Of a DNA stretch of 64,000 bases, positions 41,599-50,984 are shown one piece after another; position 1 is the stretch's first letter; every line of letters starts with the position of its first letter. The stretch lies in assembly GCF_044197065.1 (NCBI RefSeq), contig NZ_JBIQOI010000005.1:231299-295298 (forward strand), written 5' to 3'. Under the pieces are notes generated by a model that ran no database searches, had not been told where the DNA came from, and saw only the letters and a list, made by a program, of their open reading frames with translations. Source of the stretch: Kluyvera ascorbata_C (lineage in GTDB: Bacteria > Pseudomonadota > Gammaproteobacteria > Enterobacterales > Enterobacteriaceae). The translations under genes and the position numbers were made by a program.

Positions 41599-41910
41599 TC
41601 AGCTTCTCTCTTCAGGACAATAGACGGCTTTTAATGTGGCAACAATTTGCCTCACCGCCTCGTTGCGGATGGAATAGTGGATACGCTGCGCGTCGCGCTG
41701 GCTGTCAATCAGCCCCTCATCACGCATACGTGCAAGATGCTGCGAGGTAGCCGATGGGCTTAGCCCGCTGGCAATGGCTAACTCACCGGCGCTGATACCG
41801 GGGGCATCGCAAAGCATGCAGAGGATCAGCAGACGGTTGGGGTTGCTCATCGCTTTCAGCAGCGCGGCGGCTTCACCGGCGCGTGTTTTCAGGAGTTCAC
41901 TGTCATTCAT
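41599..41910 (-). CDS. ygaV: ArsR-family repressor YgaV
   Basis: 103 residues, ArsR winged helix (LLKAMSNPNRLLILCMLCDAPGISAGEL, SPSATSQHLARMRDEGLIDSQRD). Two cysteines in ILCMLCDAPG lie close to the recognition fold; E. coli has only the first. It is expected to control ygaVP. First gene of the ygaVP operon, at the border to the accessory fimbrial region. Confidence 0.94.
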   Translation of the reverse strand: MNDSELLKTRAGEAAALLKAMSNPNRLLILCMLCDAPGISAGELAIASGLSPSATSQHLARMRDEGLIDSQRDAQRIHYSIRNEAVRQIVATLKAVYCPEERS

Positions 41911-42538
41911 ACTTACTTTAGTCTTTTCTTAATTAAGGTAATGCTAAACTAAAGGACGCGCTTTTACCAGCTAAGCATTCATCTTGTTAATGAACATGTT
42001 GAATTATGTGCGAGCGGTCTAAAAAATCCGCAGTAAGGGAAAAATGGGGGTAGGAATATTCTTAGTTTAACTTAAAGAAATAGCATTTTATGTGATAAAA
42101 GACGAGCGACGATATGCATGTGGCGGTTAATTTCGTTAAATTTACACTGATAATGTTACAGTGACTCCCTGTTTCTGAATGTTAAATGTATTCTCCTTTT
42201 TATTTTTAGATAACATAAGTTCATAGTTGGTTATTTTTATTTATACGGCGTAAATACTTTTACGGCTATTTTACTAAACAATAATTTTGCATCGTGAATT
42301 AATGGTAATATTATTAATGTCGTATATGTAATGAATTAACTTTCATTTGTTGCTGATTCAATAATAAATATTAAAAACTTCTGTTTGTATACATTAAACA
42401 GAGGGGTGATTGCGCATTAAATACCCTGCGGATGGAATGAATACATTATAAACATGGAGGATATGATGGCCGCAAGGTCGGTAGAACATATTTGCAACCA
42501 GATCTTCGGCTTAAATATAAGTTAAATTGAGAACAATT
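41911..42538. promoter_or_regulatory. Long AT-rich leader of the fimbrial operon
   Basis: 628 bases without a clear gene, much richer in A/T than its neighbours. It contains the dyad TCTGTTT/AAACAGA (42380-42402) and a 23-codon frame at 42454-42525 (also ATG at 42463 and 42466), whose inner ATG follows a perfect GGAGG; its protein begins MEDMMAARSVEH. Only one GATC site (42500) was noticed and no long inverted repeat pair, so neither Dam-type nor fim-type inversion control is evident. Confidence 0.5.
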
Positions 42539-43096
42539 ATGAATACACAATTCCGCATTATGGCGTGCCTCGTTGCCGCATTAGTTTCTGGCGCGGCTAA
42601 CGCTGCAGCAGGCTCTGCCCCGACTGCGCAAGGGGCTGGTGGCGTGGTCCATTTTAAAGGCACCATCACGGATGCTTCCTGCAATATAGACGCAGGTAGT
42701 AAAGGACAGGATGTCGACCTGGGTACCTGGGATAAGAGCTATTTTAGTGGTGCTGCTGAGACGACAAAAACGGCCTTCAATATCAAAGTGACCGATTGCC
42801 CTAGTTCGGTGAAGCAGGTATCCGTTTTGTTTGATGGTCAGAAGGATTCGCAGAAGCCAGAGCTGCTTGCTGTGGCATCCGGCGGCGCTACCGGTGTAGG
42901 TATCAAACTGTACGAAGACGACCAAACCAGTAAGGTTGCGCTAGGTACAGCATCTAAAAAGCAAAACGTAATAGCCGGTTCCCAGGGGAATGGTTCTGCC
43001 GATCTGAAGTTCTATGCGGACTATATGTCTAACGGAGCGACGATTACCGCAGGCCCGGCAAACGGCGTTGCTGATTTTAATATGATTTATAACTAA
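42539..43096 (+). CDS. Major fimbrial subunit, type 1 (FimA-like)
   Basis: 185 residues. Signal peptide about 1-22 (ending SGAANA), then a pilin domain with the two conserved cysteines (TDASCNID and KVTDCPSS) and the C-terminal donor-strand-related ending ADFNMIYN. It would polymerise into a chaperone-usher pilus. A strong terminator follows at 43104-43134, so the pilin is probably made in excess over the downstream genes. Confidence 0.92.
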   Translation: MNTQFRIMACLVAALVSGAANAAAGSAPTAQGAGGVVHFKGTITDASCNIDAGSKGQDVDLGTWDKSYFSGAAETTKTAFNIKVTDCPSSVKQVSVLFDGQKDSQKPELLAVASGGATGVGIKLYEDDQTSKVALGTASKKQNVIAGSQGNGSADLKFYADYMSNGATITAGPANGVADFNMIYN

Positions 43097-43103
43097 TTAA
43101 ACC

Positions 43104-43134
43104 GAGAGCAGAAGGTGGCTTCTGCTCTCTTTTT
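43104..43134 (+). terminator. Terminator/attenuator between pilin and chaperone genes
   Basis: GAGAGCAGAAG-GTGG-CTTCTGCTCTC, 11-bp stem followed by TTTTT. It lies inside the operon and would limit readthrough into the assembly genes. Confidence 0.85.
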
Positions 43135-43158
43135 CATCCTGGAACGTTGGGTATTCCC

Positions 43159-43824
43159 ATGAATCGATTGATTACGAGCATCGCTCTTTCTTTATTTTTT
43201 ATCTCGTCTACGGCGCATGCGGGAATAGTCATGGGCGGTACCCGTGTAATATATGAAGAAGGCAAGCGCGAAGCCTCTATTTCGGTAACCAATGCCGACA
43301 GTAGCACGCCTTATTTAGTGCAATCGTGGGTCGAAAATTATTCGGCGAGTGATAAATCTCAACCCCCCTTTATTGTTACGCCACCGCTGTTTCGCCTCGA
43401 CCCAGAACAGAAAAATGTGCTGCGTATAAATTTTACCGGTGGTCGCCTGCCAGCTGACCGTGAGTCTGTTTTCTGGCTGAACGTGAAAAGTATCGCGCCA
43501 TCAAATAAGAACGAGGCCAATAAATTACAGGTCAATATTAAGTCAAAATTTAAGATTTTTTATCGTCCTGGAAACCTTGCTGGAGAGGCGCGTGATGCGT
43601 GGCAGAAGCTGACCTTTGAGACCCGTGGTTCAAGCCTGGTAGCGCATAACCCTACGCCGTACTTCGTCTCCTTTTTCTCGTTATCTGTCGGTGGTCAGGA
43701 GCTGGAGGCGCCGGGGATGATTGCCCCATTTAGCGACCAGTCCTGGCCCGTCAGCCGCTCCGGTGTGGTGAAGTGGCGAGCCATCAACGATTTCGGCGGT
43801 ATTACTGACTTCGCACAACGTTAA
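43159..43824 (+). CDS. Periplasmic fimbrial chaperone (PapD/FimC family)
   Basis: 221 residues. Signal peptide about 1-22 (ISSTAHA). First immunoglobulin-like domain with the G1-strand region QKNVLRINFTGGRLPADRESVFWLN and second domain with PGMIAPFSDQSW. It binds pilin subunits by donor-strand complementation and brings them to the usher. ATG at 43159 gives a proper signal peptide. Confidence 0.93.
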   Translation: MNRLITSIALSLFFISSTAHAGIVMGGTRVIYEEGKREASISVTNADSSTPYLVQSWVENYSASDKSQPPFIVTPPLFRLDPEQKNVLRINFTGGRLPADRESVFWLNVKSIAPSNKNEANKLQVNIKSKFKIFYRPGNLAGEARDAWQKLTFETRGSSLVAHNPTPYFVSFFSLSVGGQELEAPGMIAPFSDQSWPVSRSGVVKWRAINDFGGITDFAQR

Positions 43825-43844
43825 CCTTCAATTCCGCTATTTCC

Positions 43845-46358
43845 GTGAAAAAGATAACTTCAGATCTGCTGCGCGATGATGCACCCGCCGCGATGAATAC
43901 GCTGCTGGCCTGCGTGCCTACGGCGCTGTTCTTGTTGTGCTACCACCCTTGCGCGCGTGCGGAAGACTACTTCGACCCGGCGGCGCTGGAGCTGAGCGAT
44001 CCCCAGCAAAAGACTACCGATCTGCACTATTTCGCGAAACCGGGTGGACAGCAGCCGGGAAGCTACCCCGTCTCGGTGTGGGTTAATAACCAGCAGGTTG
44101 CGCAGGAAACCATTGAGTTTGTGGATGACAGCGGCGAGCTGCTGCCGCGTCTGACGACGGCGCAGCTAGCTGAGTTCGGTGTGAACGTTAGCGCGCTGAC
44201 CGGGTTTAACCAGCTGCACGATGGCGACACATTGACGCACATTGAGCGGTTTATCCCCGATGCCCGCAGTCAGTTCGATTTTACCGCTCAGCGATTGAAT
44301 CTGAGCATCCCGCAAGCGGCGATGCAACAGCAAAGCCGGGGCTACGTTGATCCTTCGCGCTGGGACGATGGGATTCCGGCGGCATTTGTCGATTACAACC
44401 TGACCGGCGCGCAGGCGCGGCAGGGAGAGAGCGATGTTCGCACCAGCTTCCTGAATTTGCGCAGCGGCGTGAATCTCGGTAGCTGGCGGCTGCGGAATAT
44501 TGCCTCCATGCAGTATGACAAAACGCGCCGCTGGCGCTCGCAAAGCACCTATTTGCAGCGCGATATCCGGATGCTGGAAAGCCAGCTTCGCATTGGTGAT
44601 ACCTACACCAACGGCGATGTGTTTGATAGCGTGCAGTTTCGCGGCGTGCAATTGATGTCGCAAGAAGAGATGCTGCCGGATAGCCAGCGGGGGTTTGCGC
44701 CGGTGATTCGCGGGATGGCGCACAGCAACGCCAGGGTCACCGTTTCCCAGCATGGCTATGTGATTTATGAAACCTTTGTCGCGCCGGGCGCGTTTGCCAT
44801 TAACGATCTCTATCCCACCGCGCAAAGCGGCGATCTGGAAGTGACCATTAAAGAGAGCGACGGCTCTGAGCGTAAGTTCACCCAGCCTTTCTCCGCCGTG
44901 CCGTTTATGCTGCGCCAGGGACGGATGAAGTACAGCGTGAGCGCGGGACGCTATTACTCAACCCAGCCGCAAATTCGCCAGCCGCAGTTTGTGCAATCGA
45001 CGCTGTTTTACGGCCTGCCTGCTGATATCACTTTCTACGGTGGTATGCAGCTGGCACAGGACTACCAGTCATGGTCGGCGGGCCTGGGTCACGGCTTCGG
45101 CGAACTAGGATCGCTGGGCGCTGATTACACCAGTGCCACCACTCGTACGCCTTCCGGCCAGCGCTATCAAGGTAGCTCGGCGCGGTTACAGTACCAGAAA
45201 AGTTTTGCCGCCAGCGGCACCACGCTCAGCCTTGCGAGCTATCGCTACTCCTCCAGCCGCTATTATGATTTTGGCGAGGCGAATGGCCTGGAAGGGCGCT
45301 ATAGCGTGTCCGATAACAAACGCAGCCGCGAAGAGCTGTCGCTGTCACAAACGCTCGGCGCGGTAGGGAGCCTTTCTGCCTCTGCCTGGACCCAGACTTA
45401 CTGGCACTCGCAGGGGCATGATGAAACGGTACATGTCGGTTTTTATAGCGCCTGGAAGGGTATTTCCTGGGGGCTCGGCTACTACTACACGCAGTCGTCG
45501 CAGCGCTATAAAAGCGACCGCTCGCTCTCTTTCAACATCAATATTCCACTCGGCAGTCAAATGGCGGACAGCGCCGTGAGCTACAGCACCACCTCTGATA
45601 ACAACGGTTACACCTCGCAGCAGGTATCGCTGTACGGTTCGGCGCTGGAGAAAAACAATCTCTACTACACCATCCAGCAGGGATACGGCAATAAAGGGCA
45701 GGGGAGCAACAGCGGGGTGTCGCTGGATTATCGGAGTGGCTATGGCGAAACGCAGCTTGGCTATCAGCACGATAATAGTGGCAGCCAGGTGACCTGGGGG
45801 GCGTCGGGGTCGATTGTGGCGCATCTGCATGGCATCACCTTCGGGCAATATACCGGCGACAGCTTCGCAATCGTCCGCGCGCCGGGCGCTGATAACGTGG
45901 CTATCGAGAACGGCACCAGCCTGCACACCGATTGGCGTGGCTACGCCATCGTGCCAACGCTGACGGCCTATCGAAAAAATGACATCAGCCTGGATACCGA
46001 ATCGATGCCCGACGATACCGAAGTGGAATTACAAGGACAAACGGTTATCCCCAGCGGCGGAGCCATTGTTGAGGCCCGCTATCAAACCCATATCGGCAGC
46101 CGCGTGCTCTTTACCCTTCGCGGACAAAATGGCCCGCTGCCGTTTGGCGCCAGCGCCAGGCTGCAGGGGGACGACGGCGCGGCATCGGGCATTGTTGCCG
46201 AGCAGGGGCAGGTCTATCTCAGCGGGATGCCGGATGACGGCGCTGTTGAAGTCCGCTGGGATGATAACCGCGGCGTGCACACGTGCCACGCGCGTTACCA
46301 TCTTCTGAATAACCCACAGCCTGTGCCGGTGAAAACGGTGAGTGCGCTGTGTCTTTGA
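43845..46358 (+). CDS. Outer membrane fimbrial usher (FimD/PapC family)
   Basis: 837 residues, the full family length. Signal region then N-terminal domain (YFDPAALELSD), 24-strand pore with plug (GMAHSNARVTVSQHGYVIYE, YPTAQSGDLEVTIKESDGS) and C-terminal domains. A GTG start at 43845 is assumed; an ATG at 43893 (MNTLLACVPTALFLLC) gives a more ordinary signal peptide and may be the true start. It secretes and assembles the pilus. Confidence 0.94.
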   Translation: MKKITSDLLRDDAPAAMNTLLACVPTALFLLCYHPCARAEDYFDPAALELSDPQQKTTDLHYFAKPGGQQPGSYPVSVWVNNQQVAQETIEFVDDSGELLPRLTTAQLAEFGVNVSALTGFNQLHDGDTLTHIERFIPDARSQFDFTAQRLNLSIPQAAMQQQSRGYVDPSRWDDGIPAAFVDYNLTGAQARQGESDVRTSFLNLRSGVNLGSWRLRNIASMQYDKTRRWRSQSTYLQRDIRMLESQLRIGDTYTNGDVFDSVQFRGVQLMSQEEMLPDSQRGFAPVIRGMAHSNARVTVSQHGYVIYETFVAPGAFAINDLYPTAQSGDLEVTIKESDGSERKFTQPFSAVPFMLRQGRMKYSVSAGRYYSTQPQIRQPQFVQSTLFYGLPADITFYGGMQLAQDYQSWSAGLGHGFGELGSLGADYTSATTRTPSGQRYQGSSARLQYQKSFAASGTTLSLASYRYSSSRYYDFGEANGLEGRYSVSDNKRSREELSLSQTLGAVGSLSASAWTQTYWHSQGHDETVHVGFYSAWKGISWGLGYYYTQSSQRYKSDRSLSFNINIPLGSQMADSAVSYSTTSDNNGYTSQQVSLYGSALEKNNLYYTIQQGYGNKGQGSNSGVSLDYRSGYGETQLGYQHDNSGSQVTWGASGSIVAHLHGITFGQYTGDSFAIVRAPGADNVAIENGTSLHTDWRGYAIVPTLTAYRKNDISLDTESMPDDTEVELQGQTVIPSGGAIVEARYQTHIGSRVLFTLRGQNGPLPFGASARLQGDDGAASGIVAEQGQVYLSGMPDDGAVEVRWDDNRGVHTCHARYHLLNNPQPVPVKTVSALCL

Positions 46359-46369
46359 AAAGGTTAAAT

Positions 46370-47476
46370 ATGTGCAGGAATCATGCGGTTATCCGCTTTA
46401 TTATGCTGTTGGCAATGGCCTGTGGCTGTCAGAACACGTGGGCGGAAAGCTGTGGTAATACCATCGGTGAGATGACCATCAATACGCAGAACATACAGTA
46501 TCTACCGACGCTGCCGGTGAATTCTCAGATGTCACATTCGATGGCCGATAACGGCAGCGGCATCCGTTTTACCTGTGACCTACAGGTGCCAGCGGCAAAC
46601 TGGAAGCGGGTGGTTTACCAGCAGGTGGATACGTCGGGGGCGGCGGTGGCCGTGAACGGCGTGCATATCTTTTCCACCAAACTCTCTGGATTAGGCTATT
46701 CGCTAGGCTTCCAGTGCAACGGCGGCGCGGTGCACTACATTGATGGCAGCTCAACGCCGGCGGGAAACGCCTCGGCAACCATCTGCGATAGCGATGATCT
46801 GCCGTCGCTGCTGACGCAAAAAGAGGTGGTCATCAAAGCCTACGTCACGTTCTACAAGACCGGAGATGTTCAGCTTTCAGGCGGCAACCATACCAACGTG
46901 AACGCGCAACCCCAGGTCGGCGAACTGTTTATGGAGCTACGTGATGCCTCAAAAAATGGCACGACCAGGACATCGCCAACCTTCCTCGGACTGTCGGCGC
47001 TTAACGTCGATATCGGTGCCAGCGGCAGTTGTCAGGTGACGACGCCGACGATAAACGTAGGGCTAGGCTCGGTGAGTAAAACAGAGTTTAAAGGGGTTAA
47101 CACGACCGGCGGTACGGCGCAGAGCTTTGCGATTCCGGTTTACTGCTCTCAGCCGACCGATGTACGCATTGGCTTTTTTGGCCAGGAGGCTGACCCGGCG
47201 TTCCCGGATACCCTGGCGATTACGCAGATGAGCGGCGCAGCAGGCGGTGTTGGCGTGAAGCTAAGCTATGGTAACAACAGCGCCCCTGCACCAGCGGCAG
47301 GTACGGCGGTCAAAATTAACGAAGCCGCTAATCTTCCGGTACTGAAAAAGGTGACGGCAAACCAGGCTGCCAGCGCCGAGCGAATCAACTTTAGCGCCCA
47401 GTATGTGCAGACCGGCAACGTGGTGAGCGCAGGGACGGCCAATAGTCTGGCGACCTTTACGCTTATTTATAACTAA
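46370..47476 (+). CDS. Fimbrial tip adhesin (FimH-like two-domain protein)
   Basis: 368 residues. Signal peptide about 1-25 (CGCQNTWA). The N-terminal half (about 26-205) looks like a receptor-binding lectin-type domain, the C-terminal half (about 220-368) is a pilin domain with SGSCQVTTPTINVGLGSV and the terminal ATFTLIYN. ATG at 46370 has AAAAGG upstream; the frame is also open from a GTG at 46349 overlapping the usher. The receptor cannot be predicted from sequence. Confidence 0.87.
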   Translation: MCRNHAVIRFIMLLAMACGCQNTWAESCGNTIGEMTINTQNIQYLPTLPVNSQMSHSMADNGSGIRFTCDLQVPAANWKRVVYQQVDTSGAAVAVNGVHIFSTKLSGLGYSLGFQCNGGAVHYIDGSSTPAGNASATICDSDDLPSLLTQKEVVIKAYVTFYKTGDVQLSGGNHTNVNAQPQVGELFMELRDASKNGTTRTSPTFLGLSALNVDIGASGSCQVTTPTINVGLGSVSKTEFKGVNTTGGTAQSFAIPVYCSQPTDVRIGFFGQEADPAFPDTLAITQMSGAAGGVGVKLSYGNNSAPAPAAGTAVKINEAANLPVLKKVTANQAASAERINFSAQYVQTGNVVSAGTANSLATFTLIYN

Positions 47477-47494
47477 CCGAGGCGGGGCAGGGGC

Positions 47495-47625
47495 GGCGAT
47501 AACCCCTCCCCCCAGCCCTCTCTCTTAGAAAGGGAGCAGTCCGTGCCTAACACTCTTCCAGACCACACCGTACAGTCCCCTCGCCCCTTAGGGGAGAGGG
47601 TTAGGGTGAGGGGAAATAGCAGAGG
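47495..47625. repeat. GC-rich dispersed repeat
   Basis: Contains CCCTCGCCCCTTAGGGGAG-like and GAGGGTTAGGGTGAGGGG segments facing ACCCCTCCCCCCAGCCC and CTCTCTCTTAGAAAGGGAG. This pattern is a common dispersed repeat in enterobacterial intergenic spaces. It separates the convergent adhesin and binding-protein genes. Confidence 0.6.
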
Positions 47626-47643
47626 AATAAAAAACCGATACCG

Positions 47644-48657
47644 TTACTTTCCAGCGGGTTTCTGTGCGAGCAGGATCCGCTGCGTCTCGTCACTACTCAG
47701 CGTGTAATCAAAGAAACGCTGGTAAAAATCCTGCGTCACCTTCGCAATATTCGTCCCCGGGAAACGGTCTGGATGCAGCATCTGCGCCGCCCACTGGATT
47801 TGCAGCGCGCTTTCAGTACCGTAGCGATCCCATGGGAACACGCCCGCAGGGTTCTGCAAGACCTTACCGTTTTTTACTGCCTTGAGTCCCGAGAACAGCG
47901 CGGCATACTGCGAGTCCTCAATCGAACCGCAGTTTGCCCCGAGAATAATCACGTCAGGCTGCCAGGCCAGTACGCGCTCCGGCGAGACTTCTTTCATATT
48001 GCCCTGAATCTCCGCCGCCGCGTTTTTGCCGCCCGCGAGGTGAATCCAGGTATCAATCAGCGTATGGCTTCCGTCCACTTTTAACGGTTTAAGCGACTGA
48101 ATATGCAGCACGCTTGGCCGCTGCTCCGCCGTCAGCCCCTGCATTTTGCTTTGCACATTTTCAAGCGTGGTTTGTAGATACTGGTTATAGGCTGTCGCCC
48201 GTGCCCGTGCTTCTGGGGTGCCCAGAACCTCTGCGGTGGTGGCGACGGATTTCATCAGCGACGGATAGTCGGTAAAGGCCATTTGCAGCGTGGGTAATCC
48301 TGCCTGACGGTAGCTTTCTGCCTTGTCGTTGCCCGCCGAGGTGAAGACCACATCCACTTTTTTGGCCAGCAGGCTCTCGGGATTAAAGGCGGTACCGCGA
48401 ACCTGCAGGGCCTGATTCAACGTCGGCGTTATTTTAAACATCCACGGCTGGCTTTCCGGGTGGTTGACGGTGGCGACAATTTTACTGCCCGCCCCCAGCG
48501 TCATCAGCACCGAATGGTGCGCGAACCAGCCGTCGGCAATAGCGTTCACCTGGTCGGGAACGGTAACAGTATGACCGGCATCATCCACGACCTGGCGGGA
48601 AGCCAGGGCGGGGAAAGCCAGCCAGGCGCAGAGTAACCACGCGTGGCGACGTTTCAT
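47644..48657 (-). CDS. Periplasmic binding protein for an iron-siderophore/cobalamin-type ABC system
   Basis: 337 residues, class III solute-binding protein (FecB/BtuF/FepB-like). Signal peptide about 1-19 (WLAFPALA). Begins RQVVDDAGHTVTVPDQV, typical of the fold. It is encoded 11 bases after the TonB-dependent receptor gene upstream and is presumably co-transcribed with it. No permease or ATPase gene accompanies this pair, so a partner elsewhere is implied. Ligand unknown. Confidence 0.85.
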   Translation of the reverse strand: MKRRHAWLLCAWLAFPALASRQVVDDAGHTVTVPDQVNAIADGWFAHHSVLMTLGAGSKIVATVNHPESQPWMFKITPTLNQALQVRGTAFNPESLLAKKVDVVFTSAGNDKAESYRQAGLPTLQMAFTDYPSLMKSVATTAEVLGTPEARARATAYNQYLQTTLENVQSKMQGLTAEQRPSVLHIQSLKPLKVDGSHTLIDTWIHLAGGKNAAAEIQGNMKEVSPERVLAWQPDVIILGANCGSIEDSQYAALFSGLKAVKNGKVLQNPAGVFPWDRYGTESALQIQWAAQMLHPDRFPGTNIAKVTQDFYQRFFDYTLSSDETQRILLAQKPAGK

Positions 48658-48668
48658 CGACTTACTCC

Positions 48669-50801
48669 TTAAAAATCAATCTGCATAGAAAGTTGAGCCT
48701 CTCGCGGTGCCCCAAGCTGAGCGCTGGCATTACCGGCGCCGGTATAACCGGTTAACGCACCTGGCACCACGTTGGTCCAGTAGCGACGGTTAGTCAGGTT
48801 GGTGACATCCAGACGGAAGGTCACAGGAGTGTTATACACACGGGTCGCGTAGCTCGCGCCGGCATCAATCGTGGTGTAGCTGCCAACCCAACTGTCATTG
48901 GCGTTATCGGTCGCGCGGCGGCCAACGTAACGTACGTTGGTGTCTACATCGACGCCCGGTAGTTGCTCAATGCTGTAAATCGCCAGCATGCTGGCGGTAA
49001 AGCGCGGTACGCCGACCACCTGTTTACCGTCTGCGCTGGCGCTGGCGGTATCGTGGAGGCGAGGGTCAAGCCAGGTTGCGCCGCCGAACAGGCGCAAATT
49101 ATGGGTGACGTGACCATCGGCCATCAGCTCCAGGCCGCGGTTTTTCTGCGTACCGTCCTGAGCAAAATCACCGTTGTCGTTGGTATAGGCGAAGGGACGT
49201 TTGGCCTGGAACAGCGCGGCGGAGAGCATCAGATCACGCATTGGGGCATATTTCGCCCCTACTTCAACCTGGTGGCTACGGTACGGGTCGAGGATCTGAC
49301 CCTGGTTATTCGCGCCGGTTGGCGCGGTATCGCCCTGCTGCATGCTATCGGCCCAGGTCGTATAGAGCGTGATGTTGTCGATAGGCTTGTACATCAGGCT
49401 GGCAGAACCGCTCGCACCGCTGTCCTTTTTGTCGCTGGTCTGTTTACCGGTCTTGTTGTAGTTGCTGACCGTAAACAGGTTTTCGCTACCCGACAGCAGC
49501 AGGCTCCACTGCGGGCTGAAGTGTAGGGTATCGCTCAGCAGGAAAGCGTGCTGGGTGGTGGTGGCTGATTGATAGCGTTGGTTATAGTCCGGATACGGTG
49601 GACGTGGGTAAACCGGATGATCGTCCAGCGAGGATTTACCCAGCGTAAAGGTGCCGCCGTTGACCGGGTTATAGTTTTTCCACACGAAGCCGCGTACCCC
49701 GGTGCTGATATCGTGGGTTAACCAACCGGTGTCTACGCTGCCGGTCAGGTTTGCCATATAGCTGTTGATGGTAAAGCGGCTGGCGGCAGAGTTTGCGGTA
49801 GTTGTGGTGTAGTTGCCGTGGTTATCGGTCAGGGTGTTGGTGACGGTGGTGGATTCACGGTCGGCAATCTGGCGCAGCACGCCGACGTCCAGCAACCAGT
49901 TACCGTCGAAGTCGTGCTTCAGGTGCAGGCTGGCGGTGCTGGTTTCATCATCGTTACCGGCATAGCTCTGGCCGTACTTGGCTTTGGTTGGGTCAAGTGG
50001 GGAAGGGAAGTGAACCCCTTTTGCCAGCGCAAACGAGCCCGGCATCCCTTTGTCGTAATAGTGGTAATAGCTGAAGTTGCTCTCCAGCACCGTTTTATCG
50101 GTGAGCTGGAAGTCGAGGCCGAGGCCGACAAACTGGCGACGTTTGTGGCTGCCGCTGGTGTAGCCGTGGCCTTCATCATTGAGCATGTTAAGGCGATACT
50201 TTACGCGGTCGCCGGAATCGATAGGGCCGCTGAAGTCCATCGAGGTCAGCGTGCCGTTACCGGTACTGGTACCCACGGTGACGCGATGAAGTGGGGTGTC
50301 GGTCGGGCGTTTGGAGACCAGATTAAACATCCCCGCCGGGTTTGCCGGGCCGTACAGCGAACCCGCCAGGCCACTCAACACTTCGACGCTCTGAAACTGC
50401 TCGGCCGGGTATTCGGTGGTGGAGACGGCGTTCAGGCCATCAATCATATGGTTCTGTACCACGCTGCCCTGCATACCGCGGGTTTGTGGGCGAACCCCGT
50501 CACCCTGTACAGAAGGCATATAGCGGTAAACATCTTTGACGCTTTTAAGCTGCTGCTCGTTGATAAGCGGAGAAGACATTGTCTGAACTGACCAGGGAAC
50601 ATCCATCACCGTCCGTTTTCCCAGACTGCCCAGGGTGGCCTGTTTTTCCGAAGCCGGTGGCTCCTGCGTGCTGCTGTTATCGGTCGTGGCGGCACCAGCG
50701 GAAACCACCATAGTGTCCTCCGCATAGCCAGATTGCGACATCGCCAGACAAGAAAATGCCAGCAGCCCCGAAGCGAGCGGTATTGTTTTATTATCGAACA
50801 T
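48669..50801 (-). CDS. TonB-dependent siderophore receptor
   Basis: 710 residues. Signal peptide about 1-27 (SQSGYA), TonB box DTMVV at 29-33, plug domain about 55-180 (TVMDVPWSVQTMSSPLINEQ, GLAGSLYGPANPAGMFNLVSKRP) and a 22-stranded barrel ending in Phe (LSMQIDF). It belongs to the FhuE/FcuA-like group by the plug sequence, which favours a hydroxamate or similar siderophore, but the ligand is not determined. A 17-bp palindrome lies 33 bases upstream. AT-rich sequence near 50870-50900 could hold a weak Fur site. Confidence 0.88.
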   Translation of the reverse strand: MFDNKTIPLASGLLAFSCLAMSQSGYAEDTMVVSAGAATTDNSSTQEPPASEKQATLGSLGKRTVMDVPWSVQTMSSPLINEQQLKSVKDVYRYMPSVQGDGVRPQTRGMQGSVVQNHMIDGLNAVSTTEYPAEQFQSVEVLSGLAGSLYGPANPAGMFNLVSKRPTDTPLHRVTVGTSTGNGTLTSMDFSGPIDSGDRVKYRLNMLNDEGHGYTSGSHKRRQFVGLGLDFQLTDKTVLESNFSYYHYYDKGMPGSFALAKGVHFPSPLDPTKAKYGQSYAGNDDETSTASLHLKHDFDGNWLLDVGVLRQIADRESTTVTNTLTDNHGNYTTTTANSAASRFTINSYMANLTGSVDTGWLTHDISTGVRGFVWKNYNPVNGGTFTLGKSSLDDHPVYPRPPYPDYNQRYQSATTTQHAFLLSDTLHFSPQWSLLLSGSENLFTVSNYNKTGKQTSDKKDSGASGSASLMYKPIDNITLYTTWADSMQQGDTAPTGANNQGQILDPYRSHQVEVGAKYAPMRDLMLSAALFQAKRPFAYTNDNGDFAQDGTQKNRGLELMADGHVTHNLRLFGGATWLDPRLHDTASASADGKQVVGVPRFTASMLAIYSIEQLPGVDVDTNVRYVGRRATDNANDSWVGSYTTIDAGASYATRVYNTPVTFRLDVTNLTNRRYWTNVVPGALTGYTGAGNASAQLGAPREAQLSMQIDF

Positions 50802-50833
50802 TTTTAAATTCAGTGTGTTAGCGGAAAGACTGG

Positions 50834-50850
50834 TGGTAACCGGGTTACCA
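50834..50850. promoter_or_regulatory. 17-bp perfect palindrome before the TonB receptor gene
   Basis: TGGTAACC-G-GGTTACCA, 33 bases upstream of the receptor start. It looks like an operator for a dimeric regulator; the regulator is unknown. Confidence 0.5.
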
Positions 50851-50984
50851 TCTACGCATGAGGGGAACAGCTATTATTATTTGTATGACGAATATCATGA
50901 GGAAAGTCGTTATATATGTCAATACACAACGAGTGGTAGGTGACGCGCGTTGAACGACGGTGTATTGCATTAACGATTGCAGAA

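Noticed and set aside
41911..42538. Phase-variation switch upstream of the fimbrial genes
   Set aside because: I found neither a pair of inverted repeats with a recombinase gene nor two spaced GATC sites within regulator motifs, so there is no support for fim- or pap-type switching.
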